64,000 nucleotides of DNA, taken from Puccinia triticina. Taxonomy: Eukaryota; Basidiomycota; Pucciniomycetes; Pucciniales; Pucciniaceae. A program made the position numbers and the translations under genes. This document shows positions 43,906-55,284 of this stretch, in pieces (the stretch's first letter is position 1; each line of letters opens with the position of its first letter). The notes beneath the pieces were generated by a model, which was not told the DNA's origin, made no database searches, and saw only the letters and a list, made by a program, of their open reading frames with translations. The stretch spans positions 1-64,000 of the forward strand of contig NC_070562.1 in the NCBI RefSeq assembly GCF_026914185.1, written 5' to 3'.

Positions 43906-45951
43906 TGCCAATTGGACCTTTTGGCTGCAAATATGAGGCCTGATCCACCTGATTGAATTTTTCAAGCACTGATGAAAATTAGCCATATAGGGAGTTAGAT
44001 TTGCTGTACAATACTGTACAAATCTATTAGCATGGAACTGCAACACTGCTTTTTGATTACATCAGCTTAAAGGACTCTCAGAAAGTGATTTTCTTTGAGA
44101 CCAGCTCCAGCTCATGGGAGGAGGGCAATGGGGAAATACCTACCACCAATTTGAAAAGGAGATGCAGGCCTTTTAACAGCTCAAGGGGCAGGAAAATATT
44201 ATTTTGGGAAGTGGGTGATTCAGGTGCACAAAGTTGGCTACCTGCAAAAAACACAAACTGTAGCAATGGGCCTCTCATGCCAGGAGTCATCACCAGGGGA
44301 GAATTTGACACACTCTCCAGAGAGTGCAAGAGTCTAATTTTATGTTGTTCTGGGTCTGATGTGAGTAAGATTTGTATTAGGAAATGATTGATAAATTCTT
44401 CAGAAGTCAATGGGAAGTCTGTCAGAAGTAATGTGGAATTATCACAGGAACTTGTGCAATTTTGTATAGAACCATTTGATTTTCTAAGTATAACTTAATT
44501 ACAATCTTTTATGAAATCACAGTTAATCAATGCCCAATTATTACTCATTTAAGGTGAATTCCTGTTGATCAATTTCTCTATGTCGAAGGGGTTCCAAACA
44601 ATGTAAATGTGACCTCCGGGGGCTTTCATGGCTACCTGACCAGTTTTTACTTGCAATGGAGCTGTGAAAGGCGCCTCCAGTGATCTGTCACCCTAATGTA
44701 CGCGCGTACACAAAGGTGACATTGGCAAAGTGGAAAAAAACTCACATGCATGTGCATGGAGAAATTAGAAAACAAAAAAACAACTCACAAACTTATATAT
44801 TTTAAGAAGCCAGGATGTCTATCTGAAATCTGGGACCACACACCTCCAAGCTTGATCAAATCATATTTTCACCCTACTTTCATCCTTTTTTGGCTCAATT
44901 CTAGATGATACCGGCCTTCTTTAGGAAAATATGCCAATTCAGATGGGCCTTTCACATCATTCTAACAGGGATGTACATTTTGTTGATCTGCGGGAGGCCC
45001 AACCTGCAATTTCTAACAAACTTACACACACGCACATGACAGTTACATTAGCAAAGTGAAAACAATTACCACCTTCATGCGCATATAAATAATATGAATT
45101 GAAACCCAATAATTCATCTTAATTACCAAACACTGCAAATTAAATTATGCTTTGATTGTGGCCATTGTGTCTTGGTGGTTTCAACCACATTCCAGCTGTG
45201 TTTGAGTTGACTTCTGCATGACTTCTGTATGGTTTATGCATGAATCCAGGATCAGTTTCAGATCATTTGTGGATTAGTTCCAGAACTAGAGGCCAAGGCG
45301 GCTGCGCCACTGCAGATTTCAGAGAACATGTCCCAACTCGCCATCTGCTAGCTTTAGCCCAAGTCTCAAGAACAGAGACATTTTGAAACCAACCACTGTG
45401 TGTGTGTATGCCTGTTGGAAGACCCACATGAAATTTCTGGTATTTTCTAATTACCATTACAATTTCAAACAGTGTGTGTTATTTCTGCTTCTGACCCTGT
45501 TCAATCCCCCTCTGGTTTTGACGTCCAGACGGAGTCCATCATCTTCATCCCTTACTTTCAAACTCATGGCTTTTCTTGCAATTCCCACACCAAATTTACT
45601 GGACACCGTCTCCACAACTCCTGTCCCTTAGAAACACCCCTTTTTTGATTTTTGGGATAGATAATCATCATGTAAAGGAAGCAAAAAATACATATGAAAA
45701 CACTAAGATAAGTGGGTGAAAAGATCAGTGTGTTTGAAAAAATTGGACCAAAACTTTCATTATCAGCTTGATTTGGTGTCTTCACCCATGTACCATTGAG
45801 CTGTGGATCATTGTTCAGCAGTTCTAATTCCAAATATGTTTCCATTGTGTCTGGTGTGTAGAGTGGAGATGTTGGAGGAGAATAATTTCAGGGACTGAGT
45901 TTGGAGGGTGGTCAGAAATGAAGTTACTGACAGATGTGTCATCTTCATCAA
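43906..45951. other. AT-rich intergenic sequence
   Basis: No supportable gene. It contains the GCACTCTC palindrome at 44310-44327 and the TGTACGCGCGTACA palindrome at 44697-44710. A repeated CACATGCATG/CACGCACATG style occurs near 44740 and 45030. Confidence 0.4.
44697..44710. repeat. Single copy of the TGTACGCGCGTACA palindrome
   Basis: A 14-bp perfect palindrome with a CACCCTAA/AAAGGTG flank, the degenerate relative of the five-copy array at 55294-55899. Confidence 0.75.
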
Positions 45952-46296
45952 CTAATTTCCATTCAATCTCAACTGTTGGCCATCCACACCAGTGATTTTT
46001 CTATTGATAGACTGGGCATAAGTCAAAGTGACAAAGGGGTGTTGACTACAGCCAGGACAGGCAAGCAAATTGACTGGAACCGTTGTACTCGGCATCTGTG
46101 AATGGGATGGAAAGCTGGAATGGTTGCAGACCTGGTCAAGGAAGTCTCTGATCTCACTTGAGGTTTTTGTTCTTAAGGGGGTGATAAGAGGCAAAGGATG
46201 GCAATTGAATGGGTGATTTGTCTGAATCTCAGCAAGACACAGTCCGCGTAATTGGCCAGCTGTTGGGTAAGTGGAGGGGGTACAAGTAGAGAGCAT
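45952..46296 (-). CDS. Hypothetical ORF, 114 aa
   Basis: An unrecognised minus-strand frame with a CPGC pair and a TYAQSINRKITGVDG stretch. A further open piece lies downstream (45564-45845) with a hydrophobic segment. The style suggests a fragment of a larger transposon-type protein, but no catalytic motif is visible. Confidence 0.2.
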   Translation of the reverse strand: MLSTCTPSTYPTAGQLRGLCLAEIQTNHPFNCHPLPLITPLRTKTSSEIRDFLDQVCNHSSFPSHSQMPSTTVPVNLLACPGCSQHPFVTLTYAQSINRKITGVDGQQLRLNGN

Positions 46297-46729
46297 TTGG
46301 AGGCCTTGGAAGGGGCTGGCTTGAACACCGGATGGATGGCCTTTTTGGGAAGCGAGAAGATCCGTGGGGCAGAGATTCAGGATGGGTGGTGCGTCATTTG
46401 CCTGCTTGACGCCGGGTGAGGGTTGAGTGTCTTGGCATGGTGCCCTTAGTCAGCCCCAACAAGGTTTGGATCGGGCTCTCATCTCACTGGCCCCATAATA
46501 TAGGCTTTCTTGTGCGAGGAGGCAGGTGAGACGTCGCTCAAAGGGCAAGTGGGGAAGCTGTGGATTTGATCGGGCGAGGCGAGTATGCTGGGGAATTTGG
46601 AGGGCAAAGCCAACACACCAAGCCAGCATGCGCGGCGCTGGATTGGTGGGAGACAAAGGAGAGGCGTGTTTGGCGCTTCAGAAGCGCCCAGTGGAGTGCG
46701 GAGGGGCAAAAACTATGAAGAAAGCAAGA

Positions 46730-47547
46730 TCAACAAATCTCTGCGATTGATCTGAAGGAATCAAAAAATCTTATTGATCCATACTTCTTACTCGGAGTTT
46801 CACGATGGAGGCCGCCGCCTCCACCGTGTCCGCCGCCGCCGACGGTCTGGTTCAAGCCGTGGAAGACCGGCTGACAGGCGCCGGTGAGCTGGGAAGAGAA
46901 GGAGCCCAGGCCTTGGCCGTTCTGGTTGACTTGGTTGGGAAAGGTCATTGGCTCAATGATCAGGCCCATTAGAATCAGCATGAGCGGAATCCCAGAAGTC
47001 AAGCTGGATCAGTTGTACATCCAGAATAAATCAAGCGCGGCTGTAAGAACAAGCAGGATGGATTACTGTAAATTTTATCAATCAAAATCAGTTTTTTGCC
47101 GGATGATTTGGGTACATGTGTAGTTACCTATGTGTATGTGTGTGTGGAGACTGACTTGATGTAATACTTCAAGGACACCGGGGGTTGCATTGTCGAACTC
47201 ATTGTCAATGTTTTAGAGGCTGTAGAGATGGATGGGGAGCGTGTAGGAGGGCAAGACGGAGACGGAGGCAACGGTTGACAGGCCAAACTGGACAAAGACA
47301 ATCCGGTTTAGCTATTCTCGCTCGTTTCTGGTCTTCAGCTTGTGGGGTGTGGGCTGTGGTCAATGGCTTGGAGGCGAGGGTGTTGGTGGCGGGTTTGTTG
47401 CAATGGGAGATGCGGTGACAGTTTCGGTGGCAAGCGGTGACGGTCAAGGAAGTGGAGACAAGCTGGAAGGTGGGCGGTGGCAGGTGATAGTCAAGCGGTA
47501 ACGGCAAGGCATTGGGGACAAGTTGGTGGGGGGGGAAGCTCCAGACA
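46730..47547. other. Intergenic sequence leading into dispersed repeat copy B
   Basis: It includes a Gly-rich minus-strand frame (46730-47002) over GGCGGCGGCCTCC-type triplets and a GGTGACGG/GGTGGCGG word-rich stretch (47380-47530). I see no convincing gene. Confidence 0.3.
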
Positions 47548-47853
47548 GCTTATTTAAGGGGGGCGGTCCATCAGATTTGAAGGCCCCAGGGGATCCGGTT
47601 TCGTCCTACCCCCTCCCTGGGAGCCCCCTAACTGCTTGGTTAGGCCCTCCCTGGACACCTTTAACAACCGGCCCACTTTTGCTCGTTGCTATGGCACAGC
47701 TGGAGGGTCATCCATAGGACCTTTGGGTCTTTGGGGATTTCAACTTGTGCTTGTGTTTAACTGTGTGTACTATTTTTTGTAGTGATTTGTAAATAAAACA
47801 CCCCAAAACTTAGATCCAGGATTCTAGGATTCTGTGGATTTAAGAAAGTGGGA
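47548..47853 (+). repeat. Dispersed direct repeat, copy B
   Basis: See copy A at 3411-3718. Same orientation, beginning at TATTTAAGG and ending after CACCCCAAAACTTAGATCC. Confidence 0.75.
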
Positions 47854-48354
47854 TTTTTCATTAATTCTTACACTACTTTCATCAAAGGCATCCAGCACAG
47901 TTACAGAAAAGGGGTACAGTATGGCACTCTCTGGAGAGTGCACCAAAATCTCCCCTGGTGCATGGACTGCATGCAATTCCCTCCCTGACAGGAGTACACA
48001 CTTTTTGCCCCTGTGTTCCAGCAGGAAAGGGAATTGTGCTGAGTGTTCTACACCTACACCTGTAGCCATTCAATTTTTACATTTCATGCAGATAGTATCA
48101 CCAGGAAAAAACAATGTTCCCTTGGCATCAAGTGAAATTTGAACAGCTCTGACCAGCTGGTACATCATAGCACAAATGCCATAGCTGAGTATAAATTTGT
48201 TTGCCTTGCACAGCCAGCAGCAGCTAGTGTAGCTCATTCTGCCATGTGCACACACAGCTTGTGATGTGCATCTGCTCAAGCAACACGTGAGTTGTTTGAC
48301 ACCCCTCTCTCTACATTGGCACTGGGACAAGGGCGTTGATACACACACACCCGT

Positions 48355-48870
48355 CCCCCTGGTGCACGCCCACACCCACACCTTTTGAAAAGGGCGCGTG
48401 GGGCCACACACCCTTCAAAAAGGGCATGTCTGTATTTTCGGAGGGTGTGCACACCCCTGTATGGGGGTGCAAGGGCATGCATGCCCCCCCTGTATGGGCG
48501 TGCATGCCCTACATGGGCAGGGGTGTGCCCCGTGCCTGCTTGCCAAGAGAGATACCTCTTGGGCAGGTGTACGTATACCTGCTCACTGAGAGCCCCTTGG
48601 CGGGCAGGTGCAAGTATACCTGCTTGCCAAGGGGATTACCTCTTGTCGAGCAGGTATACATACACCTGCCCGCCGAGCCTCTCGGCGGGCAGGCACACAT
48701 GCACCTGCCCGCCGAGGGGCTCTTGACAAGCAGGGAGGTGTATGCCTGCTCGCCAAGAGGGATACCTCTTGGCAAGCAGGCACAGTGCATGCCCTTTGCA
48801 CGCCCTTGGCAAATACAGGGCATGCGGCCCCACACACCCTTTTTGAAGGGTGTGGGTGTGGGCATGTCCC
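48355..48870. repeat. Nested palindromic (foldback) repeat, about 0.5 kb
   Basis: The outer arms are GGGCGCGTGGGGCCACACACCC...TTCAAAAAGGG on the left and the matching GCGGCCCCACACACCC...GAAGGGTGTGGGTG on the right. Inside, two hairpin types alternate: GCAGGTGTACGTATACCTGC-like 20-mers and CGCCAAGAGGGATACCTCTTGGC-like arms, with a combined period of about 45-50 bp. All the open frames here on both strands are readings of these palindromes. Confidence 0.88.
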
Positions 48871-48899
48871 CAGAGGACGTGCATGAATTTATCAACTCC

Positions 48900-49728
48900 C
48901 ATTTTGCGGATCAGGGGAAGTATTTACAATTGTGTGTAACAGCACAAAATTCCCTGCCTTTGCTGTATGTACATCTACATAGCAAGAGGCAGGCCTAGGC
49001 AGGCTTGTTGAACTTGGACCCAACACTCATAAGCTCATAGCTCAGTGGCTCACTGTTAGTGCAGAACTGTGCCAGAATGGAAAATGCTGGGTGGCACTGG
49101 AGATCCTTGAGCTGGGCCAGTGAGCACTGAGCCATGAGGATATGTGTGTACATAAACCACTAAAACACACTGAGCACCAAGGACACAGGTGGCACAGGAT
49201 CAGAGCCACTTTGGAGCTGCAACCAAAGCTGTCAAATGTCACTTTTCTCCAAGGGACTATTGTTTTTTCCTGGTGTATATTCACTCTTGCAAATTCTCAG
49301 AAAATCCAAAAATAGATCTTCAGAGCAATGGAAGATCATTCAGGATTACTTTGACATTCAAAAAATATTCCTTCAATCAGTTGTGGAGCTTTGAACTAGA
49401 GAATTTAGGGAAGATTTAGGTGAGGGTGTCTCAGTACTGCCAATAAAATTGTTTATGCAGATTTATTTTTACATGTTTTATGGATTTTCAAGTAGTGTTT
49501 CTGTGATTTTGGGATTGAAAATCCTTCATTTTTCTGCAAGCCTGCACACATTTTTCATAAGCCTCTGCTATGGAGAGCCATTTGGGCATGTTCCCCAAGA
49601 CTCTCAGTTGAAGTGGCTTAGCTAAGCTAGGTGCTGTGTGTTATAAATTTGAAGATTTCTGATGTATAATGCAACATCCAAATGGGGCCAAAGTAAATGA
49701 ATGAAGGCCATGAAGTAACAATAATAAC
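48900..49728. other. Intergenic sequence, nothing recognised
   Basis: No gene, tandem repeat or element end is found, except a Harbinger-like end word (CATCCAAATGGGGCC) at 49676-49690 that lacks a clear partner. Confidence 0.4.
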
Positions 49729-49736
49729 ACTGAGGC

Positions 49737-50132
49737 TCAGGATGATAATTGGGCGGGCCAACCCAAAGCCGACCTGAGACCCGTTGGGTTTTGGGTTGGG
49801 TTTGGGCACATTCTTGAAGAAAATGACATGACCCAAACCCGAACCAACCCGACTTGTAAAATTGCTGGGTCGGGTTCGGGCAGCCTATTTCCTAATTGGG
49901 TCAGCCTGCGACCCGACTATGACGCCTCAAACAGTCAAATTGGGGGCTTTTAGCGCCTATGAGGTTGGGTTGACCCAAGACCCAAACCGACCCGACCCAA
50001 AATAGTATGAAATTGGGTTGGGTTTGGGCAGCATATTTTAACATCTGCCCCAACCCAACCCGACCCGCGCTAAATTTTGGGTTGGGTTTGGGCGCTGTTT
50101 TTTGACCCGAACCCAACCCGTTTACATCCTGA
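49737..50132. mobile_element. hAT-type MITE filled with GGGTTGGGTTTGGG repeats (396 bp)
   Basis: Ends TCAGGATG and CATCCTGA, flanked by the exact 8-bp duplication ACTGAGGC (49729-49736 and 50133-50140). The body is a degenerate array of CCCAACCC/GGGTTGGG and CGACCCG words in both orientations. No coding capacity. The proline-rich open frames here are artefacts. Confidence 0.9.
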
Positions 50133-50139
50133 ACTGAGG

Positions 50140-50301
50140 CCCTGTTTGGATGCTTTGTTATATGTGATAAATGTGTGTTTTTATCACTGTCAACCTCTGT
50201 GGGTTCAAAATATTTGGTGGAGAGGGGGGGCAAACTTTGGGACACACTTCATGATAAATTTGCATATTTATCCTGTATACCAAGGCATCTAAATGGGGCG
50301 T
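50140..50301. mobile_element. Possible Harbinger-like MITE (about 160 bp)
   Basis: Ends GCCCTGTTTGGATGC and GCATCTAAATGGGGC are imperfect inverses, with ATATGTGATAAAT against ATTTATCCTGTAT further in. The left end abuts the hAT duplication, so the hAT element landed at its edge. A 3-bp duplication (TGA) is only weakly supported. Confidence 0.5.
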
Positions 50302-50884
50302 GAAAGTTTGTGGGGAAATAAGAAGAAAAAAATATTTTACACAAGGCACAAGTCGCTCATCTGCCGGGGAGGGGGGGTCCAGCCCAAAATGCCTTGCACA
50401 AAGTGTGAAATCCCATCAGGGAGTGACTTTTACCAAATCCCTGATTTTTATGAGAACTCCACAGATGGTTTATATATTTTGTAGGTGGCCACCAACCCTG
50501 TATGTCAGCCTGAGAGGGTCCAAAAGGCTGATTTTTATCTTCAAAGGACTCTTCCCTTTCTTTGCCTTCTGCCTCACTCTCTCATCCCAGTCTTCCTTGA
50601 TTTCTAGTATGCTCACACTCATGCTTGTTACACACACCTTGGTTTTCTTTTATTACTTGGTCATGCTGCTTTTCTTACTGATCTTGTAGACTTCTATCCC
50701 TTCCCAGAATAGACTGTTGGCTTTCCCTGATTACTGCTTTCCTTGTGTGTGCGTGTGCTCTGCCTGTGACAGATACTAGTGTCTTGTGAAATCTTGTATG
50801 AGAATTCCAGTGGTTTCTATTCATCTTTTCATATTCATTATTATTTTCTCCCACAAGTTGATCTCTTGTACTTAGTCTATATAA

Positions 50885-51053
50885 CTATGGTATTCAAAAT
50901 TGCATATGTCACTGTTTAAATAAAATCATAACACCAATTTTGCTTGGGAGATGTCAGCATGCATAAAACTTAAATTGACATCTCCCAGCCAAAATTGCAG
51001 TTTATGGTTTTATGTAAAAAGATCTTATGTAATTTTGAATACCATAAACATAG
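50885..51053. mobile_element. Short foldback MITE (about 170 bp)
   Basis: CTATGGTATTCAAAATTGCAT on the left pairs with AATTTTGAATACCATAAACATAG on the right. The inner GGGAGATGTCA pairs with TGACATCTCCC. No target duplication is certain. Confidence 0.65.
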
Positions 51054-51712
51054 CCTAGCATCAAGAAATCAAACCCATCAGTTCTCCTCATTTTTTCTCC
51101 GCGCCCTTCCTTGAGCCGCATCCATTGAGCACCTCACCTCACTGTCCCTTCTCAAGCCTCTGGCTCAATTCTTTTCTCTTTTTTGTGAGGTACACAGTCC
51201 AAATCACAACACTAATGTTAGCAAAGTGCTTCACAAAGTACAAGAGTCCATGAGATTAAAATTCACATTTGAACTATTTAATTTTTTTTGTACCAGAGTA
51301 TTCAATAGATGTAACAAATCCATTGCACTATCCAAATGTGTTGAATTATATTTTAAATATGTTACAGAAAGAAAGAGCCAGGCTCTCCAAATCTCACTTA
51401 TACTGCCCCTCCTGACTCAAGAGGATTTTCCCCCACTTCAAAATTATACCAGAACAGGATATTAAATGCTGCATCCAGAAATTCCATCCGCTACAGCCCA
51501 GAAAGGCCTTAATCCCAGTTACCCTGCTTCAAGCACATTGTACCTGCAAGTAAGTAAATTTCTGGGCAACCCAGAATATTATTTCTCTCTCATTTCTTAG
51601 TCAATCATGCCTTCTTCTTGACTCCATATTCATTAATCACCCCATTATATATGCACACAGTGTTGATAACATATATACAATGAATAAAAACTTGAATAAT
51701 CACATTATTAAG

Positions 51713-52020
51713 TGTTTGGTGGTATTACCAGAAAACCACATAGTTTTCCCCTTAAAAAACCTTAGTCAGTTTCTTTTGAAAAAATTGGGCTGATCAATGG
51801 TTGAACCTTAATCAGACCTTACTCAGTTTCTTTTGAGGAGGAGGCTAGAGCTAGAAATTCAAGCTCAAAAGATTATAAATAAATATCTTCATCTCTTAAA
51901 ACATTTAACCCACATCTTTGTACTTACTTTGTCTTGCAAATACAACTTTATTGCCCCCCACATCTTGTGTCTGCCTGTCACGTAAGAGACGCTGGCTGAA
52001 ATGTCTACTTTTATTCTACA
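51713..52020 (+). repeat. Possible solo or 5' LTR (308 bp)
   Basis: Begins TGTTTGGTGG, ends TTCTACA, and is followed by ATTTGGTGGCAGTCACAAC, whose TTGGTGGCAG looks like the primer-site region of a Gypsy-type element. No second LTR or coding sequence follows within the window, so this is inference. Confidence 0.3.
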
Positions 52021-53300
52021 ATTTGGTGGCAGTCACAACAGCACTGGGCCTCTATTTTACACTTTTCTACAGGGGACGGACCCGCTAGTGATCAGGTAGC
52101 CACCCTTGCCGCAACCATATCATACGCTAAACTACAGCGCACCTACAGGCTAAAAGGGGAAGAAAGCCACTATAAAACAAGTAGGCACTACTTTGCAGCG
52201 TGTGCATGTAGTGTCGGCATAGATCCGGCGGAAATTCATCACAATATGCTAAACCGTAGCAGATTTTTGCTCAGGTACACCCCACCAACGCCACACTTAG
52301 CGTAGCTGGCCCACTGTTGTTTCAAGCTTTAAAAGTTGAATATGGCAGCCTGAAATTTAACCTGCTGACTCTGAAAACTGTCAGAATACAGGAGATGATG
52401 CGCAACCTGCAAAGAGGCGCAGGGGAGAAACAGACTGTGATGCAAAGACATGTAAGCACAGATGTTTCATCCCTCCAAACAAAAAGCCACAAGTGTGGTA
52501 GCTAACTTCGGGTTGTTTCATTGCGACTACAGCAGATGCTACTAGCAACAACACCCCTAGGATGCAAGCCACAGCAGCAAGGCAAGCACGGTTCCAAGAC
52601 CTTCGGAATCGTGAGTATTTAAGCAGCAGACTAAGACGGACAGAACCATCAGACTAACAGCTCCATCGTCCGCATAGCTCTTTATACCACAGAATAACCA
52701 ATCACCCAGCCAGCCTCAACTCTTGTATTAGTCCGCTGACCGACGAGTGAGTGCAGACTCCATTCATAGCTAGACCGTCACATGGTTGAGACTAACCAGG
52801 ACGGTCTCTTAGCCACAGCCTTAACCAGAACGACTCATTGCGATCATAGACCGTCACTACAAGCGTGCAGATTACAAGAGGTAGAATTTCTCTCCTCCTA
52901 CAATAGATCATGCAATTAGCATTGAGTGAGCTAGCTGACTCGTAGCGTTAACATCGCAGACAACAGACTGCTCTCTTGTCTGAAGCCGATCCCTTCCTAC
53001 TTCAACCCCTCTCAAGACCTTGTGTTCTTTCAATTTCCTTTTTCTCTCTTCTACTCAAAAGCACGGCAAACCGGCCTGCTCTTAGGTGATTAGCTATTTC
53101 ACTCCATCTCCTCATCATACTCAGATAGCGGCAATATGACATTGTACATAGTTTTGATCTAAGTTTTTCTAACATGAAATTGCATCTTAGTTGTCAGAAT
53201 TCTTACAAAAACAAGTTTGACAGGTGTGTCTTAGTTCTGTTCCAGATAACATTATTCTTATGTAACTATTGCATGCAACTGATGATTCCAATGGTTGGTT
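52021..53300. other. Sequence without recognised genes
   Basis: If the LTR call at 51713-52020 is right, the first part would be a truncated internal region. There are no long frames. A CTCAGACTAACAGCTCC-type, C/A-rich style prevails to about 53050. Confidence 0.35.
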
Positions 53301-53305
53301 TTACA

Positions 53306-53424
53306 GGGTCCAGATGGCCTAGCGGTAAACATCACCCACAGAAGCTTGGTGTCTCCCCTGCAACAACGTAGTATAATCACTTTGAAGAGAGTGAAAAGTC
53401 CAGTGTTTGAATCCCAGTGGACCC
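53306..53424 (+). ncRNA. tRNA-derived pseudogene or SINE head
   Basis: A 7-bp perfect acceptor pair, GGGTCCA (53306-53312) and TGGACCC (53418-53424), encloses an A-box TGGCCTAGCGG (53315-53325) and a B-box GTTTGAATCCC (53405-53415). The 119-bp length and the damaged T-stem (3 of 5 pairs) rule out a normal tRNA gene. A decayed tRNA or the pol III head of a SINE fits. The Harbinger element starts 73 bp downstream. Confidence 0.55.
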
Positions 53425-53675
53425 AACCCCTGGCCGCTACCACTTCTGGGCTTGGACAACTACACACCACCCATTCAACCTTCAACCCACTTGTTAGAGC
53501 ATTTCCACCGCGGGCGGTAGTTTTGGGGCGCTAAAATTTGAACTCTGGGAGTGCGCAGCTAGTTTTAGCATCCCAAACTGCTGCGGCATACACCATGAGC
53601 CTCCAACGGAGTCTCTAAAAATTCCTGAAAGGCCTATCCCGTCGCCCCCGGTCCACTCCCCCGTCAACGACTATA

Positions 53676-54287
53676 ATGGATTGGCTGGCAATCATCCGGA
53701 GTGCTATCAACACTCAACAGAGAATCATTTCAACGGCAAGCCAGTCAACACAACAGATATCAGCCGTTCTTCAAGGCAGAGCCGCCGCAGCTCAAGAGAT
53801 ACTCCGACAAGAAAGAAAAAGAAGAGAACAAGCACCACCAAAACAAGGCGGCTCACAAAAAGGACAAGCACCCAACATCTGGCAAGACTTTGAAGCAGGA
53901 TACCAGCTCTTATATCATGATTACTTTTCCAAAGCACCCAGATACTCTGACTATAAGTTTTGCCAACGTTTCAGGATGCAACAAGGACTCTTTTTGAAGA
54001 TTTTTCACAATGTCGAGCAGCACAATGTTTACTTTCATCACCGCTGTGGTGAGCCTCATCAAAAGCACCTTCACTCTCCGCAGGCTCCAGGAATCAACTA
54101 TCAAGGCGACCAACCACTCAGGACAACAACACGGAACACCAGACACAGGACCCAGGCGCCTCAACATCAAACACTCCATCATCGCCAAATCCAGACATGC
54201 ATCAAACATCAATCCACATTGGTCATCAACTCAACAGCCCTTTCCTTGTCTCTTGGTTTCACACTAATGCACCTACTTTGGGATTAG
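53676..54287 (+). pseudogene. Harbinger transposase, N-terminal fragment
   Basis: 203 codons. A Gln/Arg-rich coiled-coil-like start is followed by DYFSKAPRYSDYKFCQRFRMQQGLFLKIFHNVEQHNVYF, cited here in two parts as DYFSKAPRYSDYKFCQ and RFRMQQGLFLKIFHNVEQ. This matches the conserved start of plant and fungal PIF/Harbinger transposases (Y-x-E/D-x-x-F-x-x-x-F-R-M). After about residue 120 the reading becomes His/Gln/Thr-rich and non-homologous, and no DDE triad is found. The element is therefore deleted internally or frameshifted right after this point. Confidence 0.8.
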
Positions 54288-54610
54288 TACTTGTCTCATC
54301 TTCATGCGCCTCATCCCTTTTGCTCATTTCTCTTACACTTCTCCTTGATTGAAGTTTTTCACTGTTTCATTTTTCCCACAACCACAAGTCAACCGCCCCC
54401 CAGATTGTCTATATAAACTGCCCCTTTGTCCACCCTTTTGTCCCCCATCAGCTCATCAGACAGTAGTTGTTCAATAGTTATATAGTCTCATAGTTACCTT
54501 ATAGTCAATTACAGTAGCCATTCTGCCTTGACAATTATATCATCTTGCCTGCTCAACATCCAGTAACCATTCTGTGGGAGAGCATTACTTACTTCGCCAT
54601 TTCATCACCT

Positions 54611-54765
54611 TACCCTGATATCTTCTCGATCTTCTGCGCCACACCTTTTCTTGAGTTTCATTACTCTATTGGTGTCCTCTACTCTTTAGCATTTCACCCG
54701 GAGGGCAGCCTTTTCACGCACTCATCCCCTCCACAGCTATCTCTATCCCACGGAGTAGTCCCCAC
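54611..54765 (+). repeat. Dispersed direct repeat, copy B
   Basis: Partner of 43701-43905, lying inside the Harbinger element. Confidence 0.85.
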
Positions 54766-54818
54766 ACCGCACAAACACATTGGGGAATCTAGGCTTGCAA
54801 CACCAGGGAAGCTTTGGG

Positions 54819-54838
54819 GGCACTCCCCAGGGAGTGCC
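54819..54838. repeat. GGCACTCC palindrome
   Basis: GGCACTCCCCAGGGAGTGCC, a 20-bp palindrome also found at 1107-1124, 56201-56220 and, in variant form, at 44310-44327 and 47923-47940. A CCTGGTG/CACCAGG word lies about 10-20 bp to one side in most copies. Confidence 0.8.
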
Positions 54839-55284
54839 ACAGCTGAATTTGGGGTTAGTTTGTGTCTGAACTGGGGCAGAAGTCCTTACAATGTGATGGT
54901 TAATTGTTCAATAACTGGGCAAGAACTATAGACCAATCTAATTTGGAGTGATATGTAACCGTTGGACGTGAACTATCATTCAACTCTGTTGGATTCATCT
55001 TGAAGTCAAGTTCATGTCAATCCTAACTTCAGTTCTACATTTCAAAATCAGGTAGCTCTTGCTTATCCATTTTTTTTTTTACATTGGGGTGAACTCCCTT
55101 CATCAAATATATATCACACCTGAAACGCAACTGCCTAGATTTGGATAAAGAAAATTGCAGAAGTGCAAAATGTTTTAATATTTGCACAAGAGCAATAGAA
55201 CTATATTTTGGCTGGGTACAAAAGGGTGACACAGTTCATAAATCAATCAGCTGCAAATGCCCCTCTGTTCTAAAAAATGTGTGA

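Noticed and set aside
45564..45845. Possible small membrane protein on the minus strand
   Set aside because: One hydrophobic stretch in AT-rich DNA, with no neighbours, motif or convincing start.
48336..48998. Open frames of up to 220 codons on both strands in the palindromic block
   Set aside because: They read the alternating hairpins. Symmetric frames on both strands are expected from inverted repeats.
49627..50245. Proline/Asn-rich ORFs over the GGGTTGGG array
   Set aside because: Readings of the hAT MITE body. They have no start context and no conserved motif.
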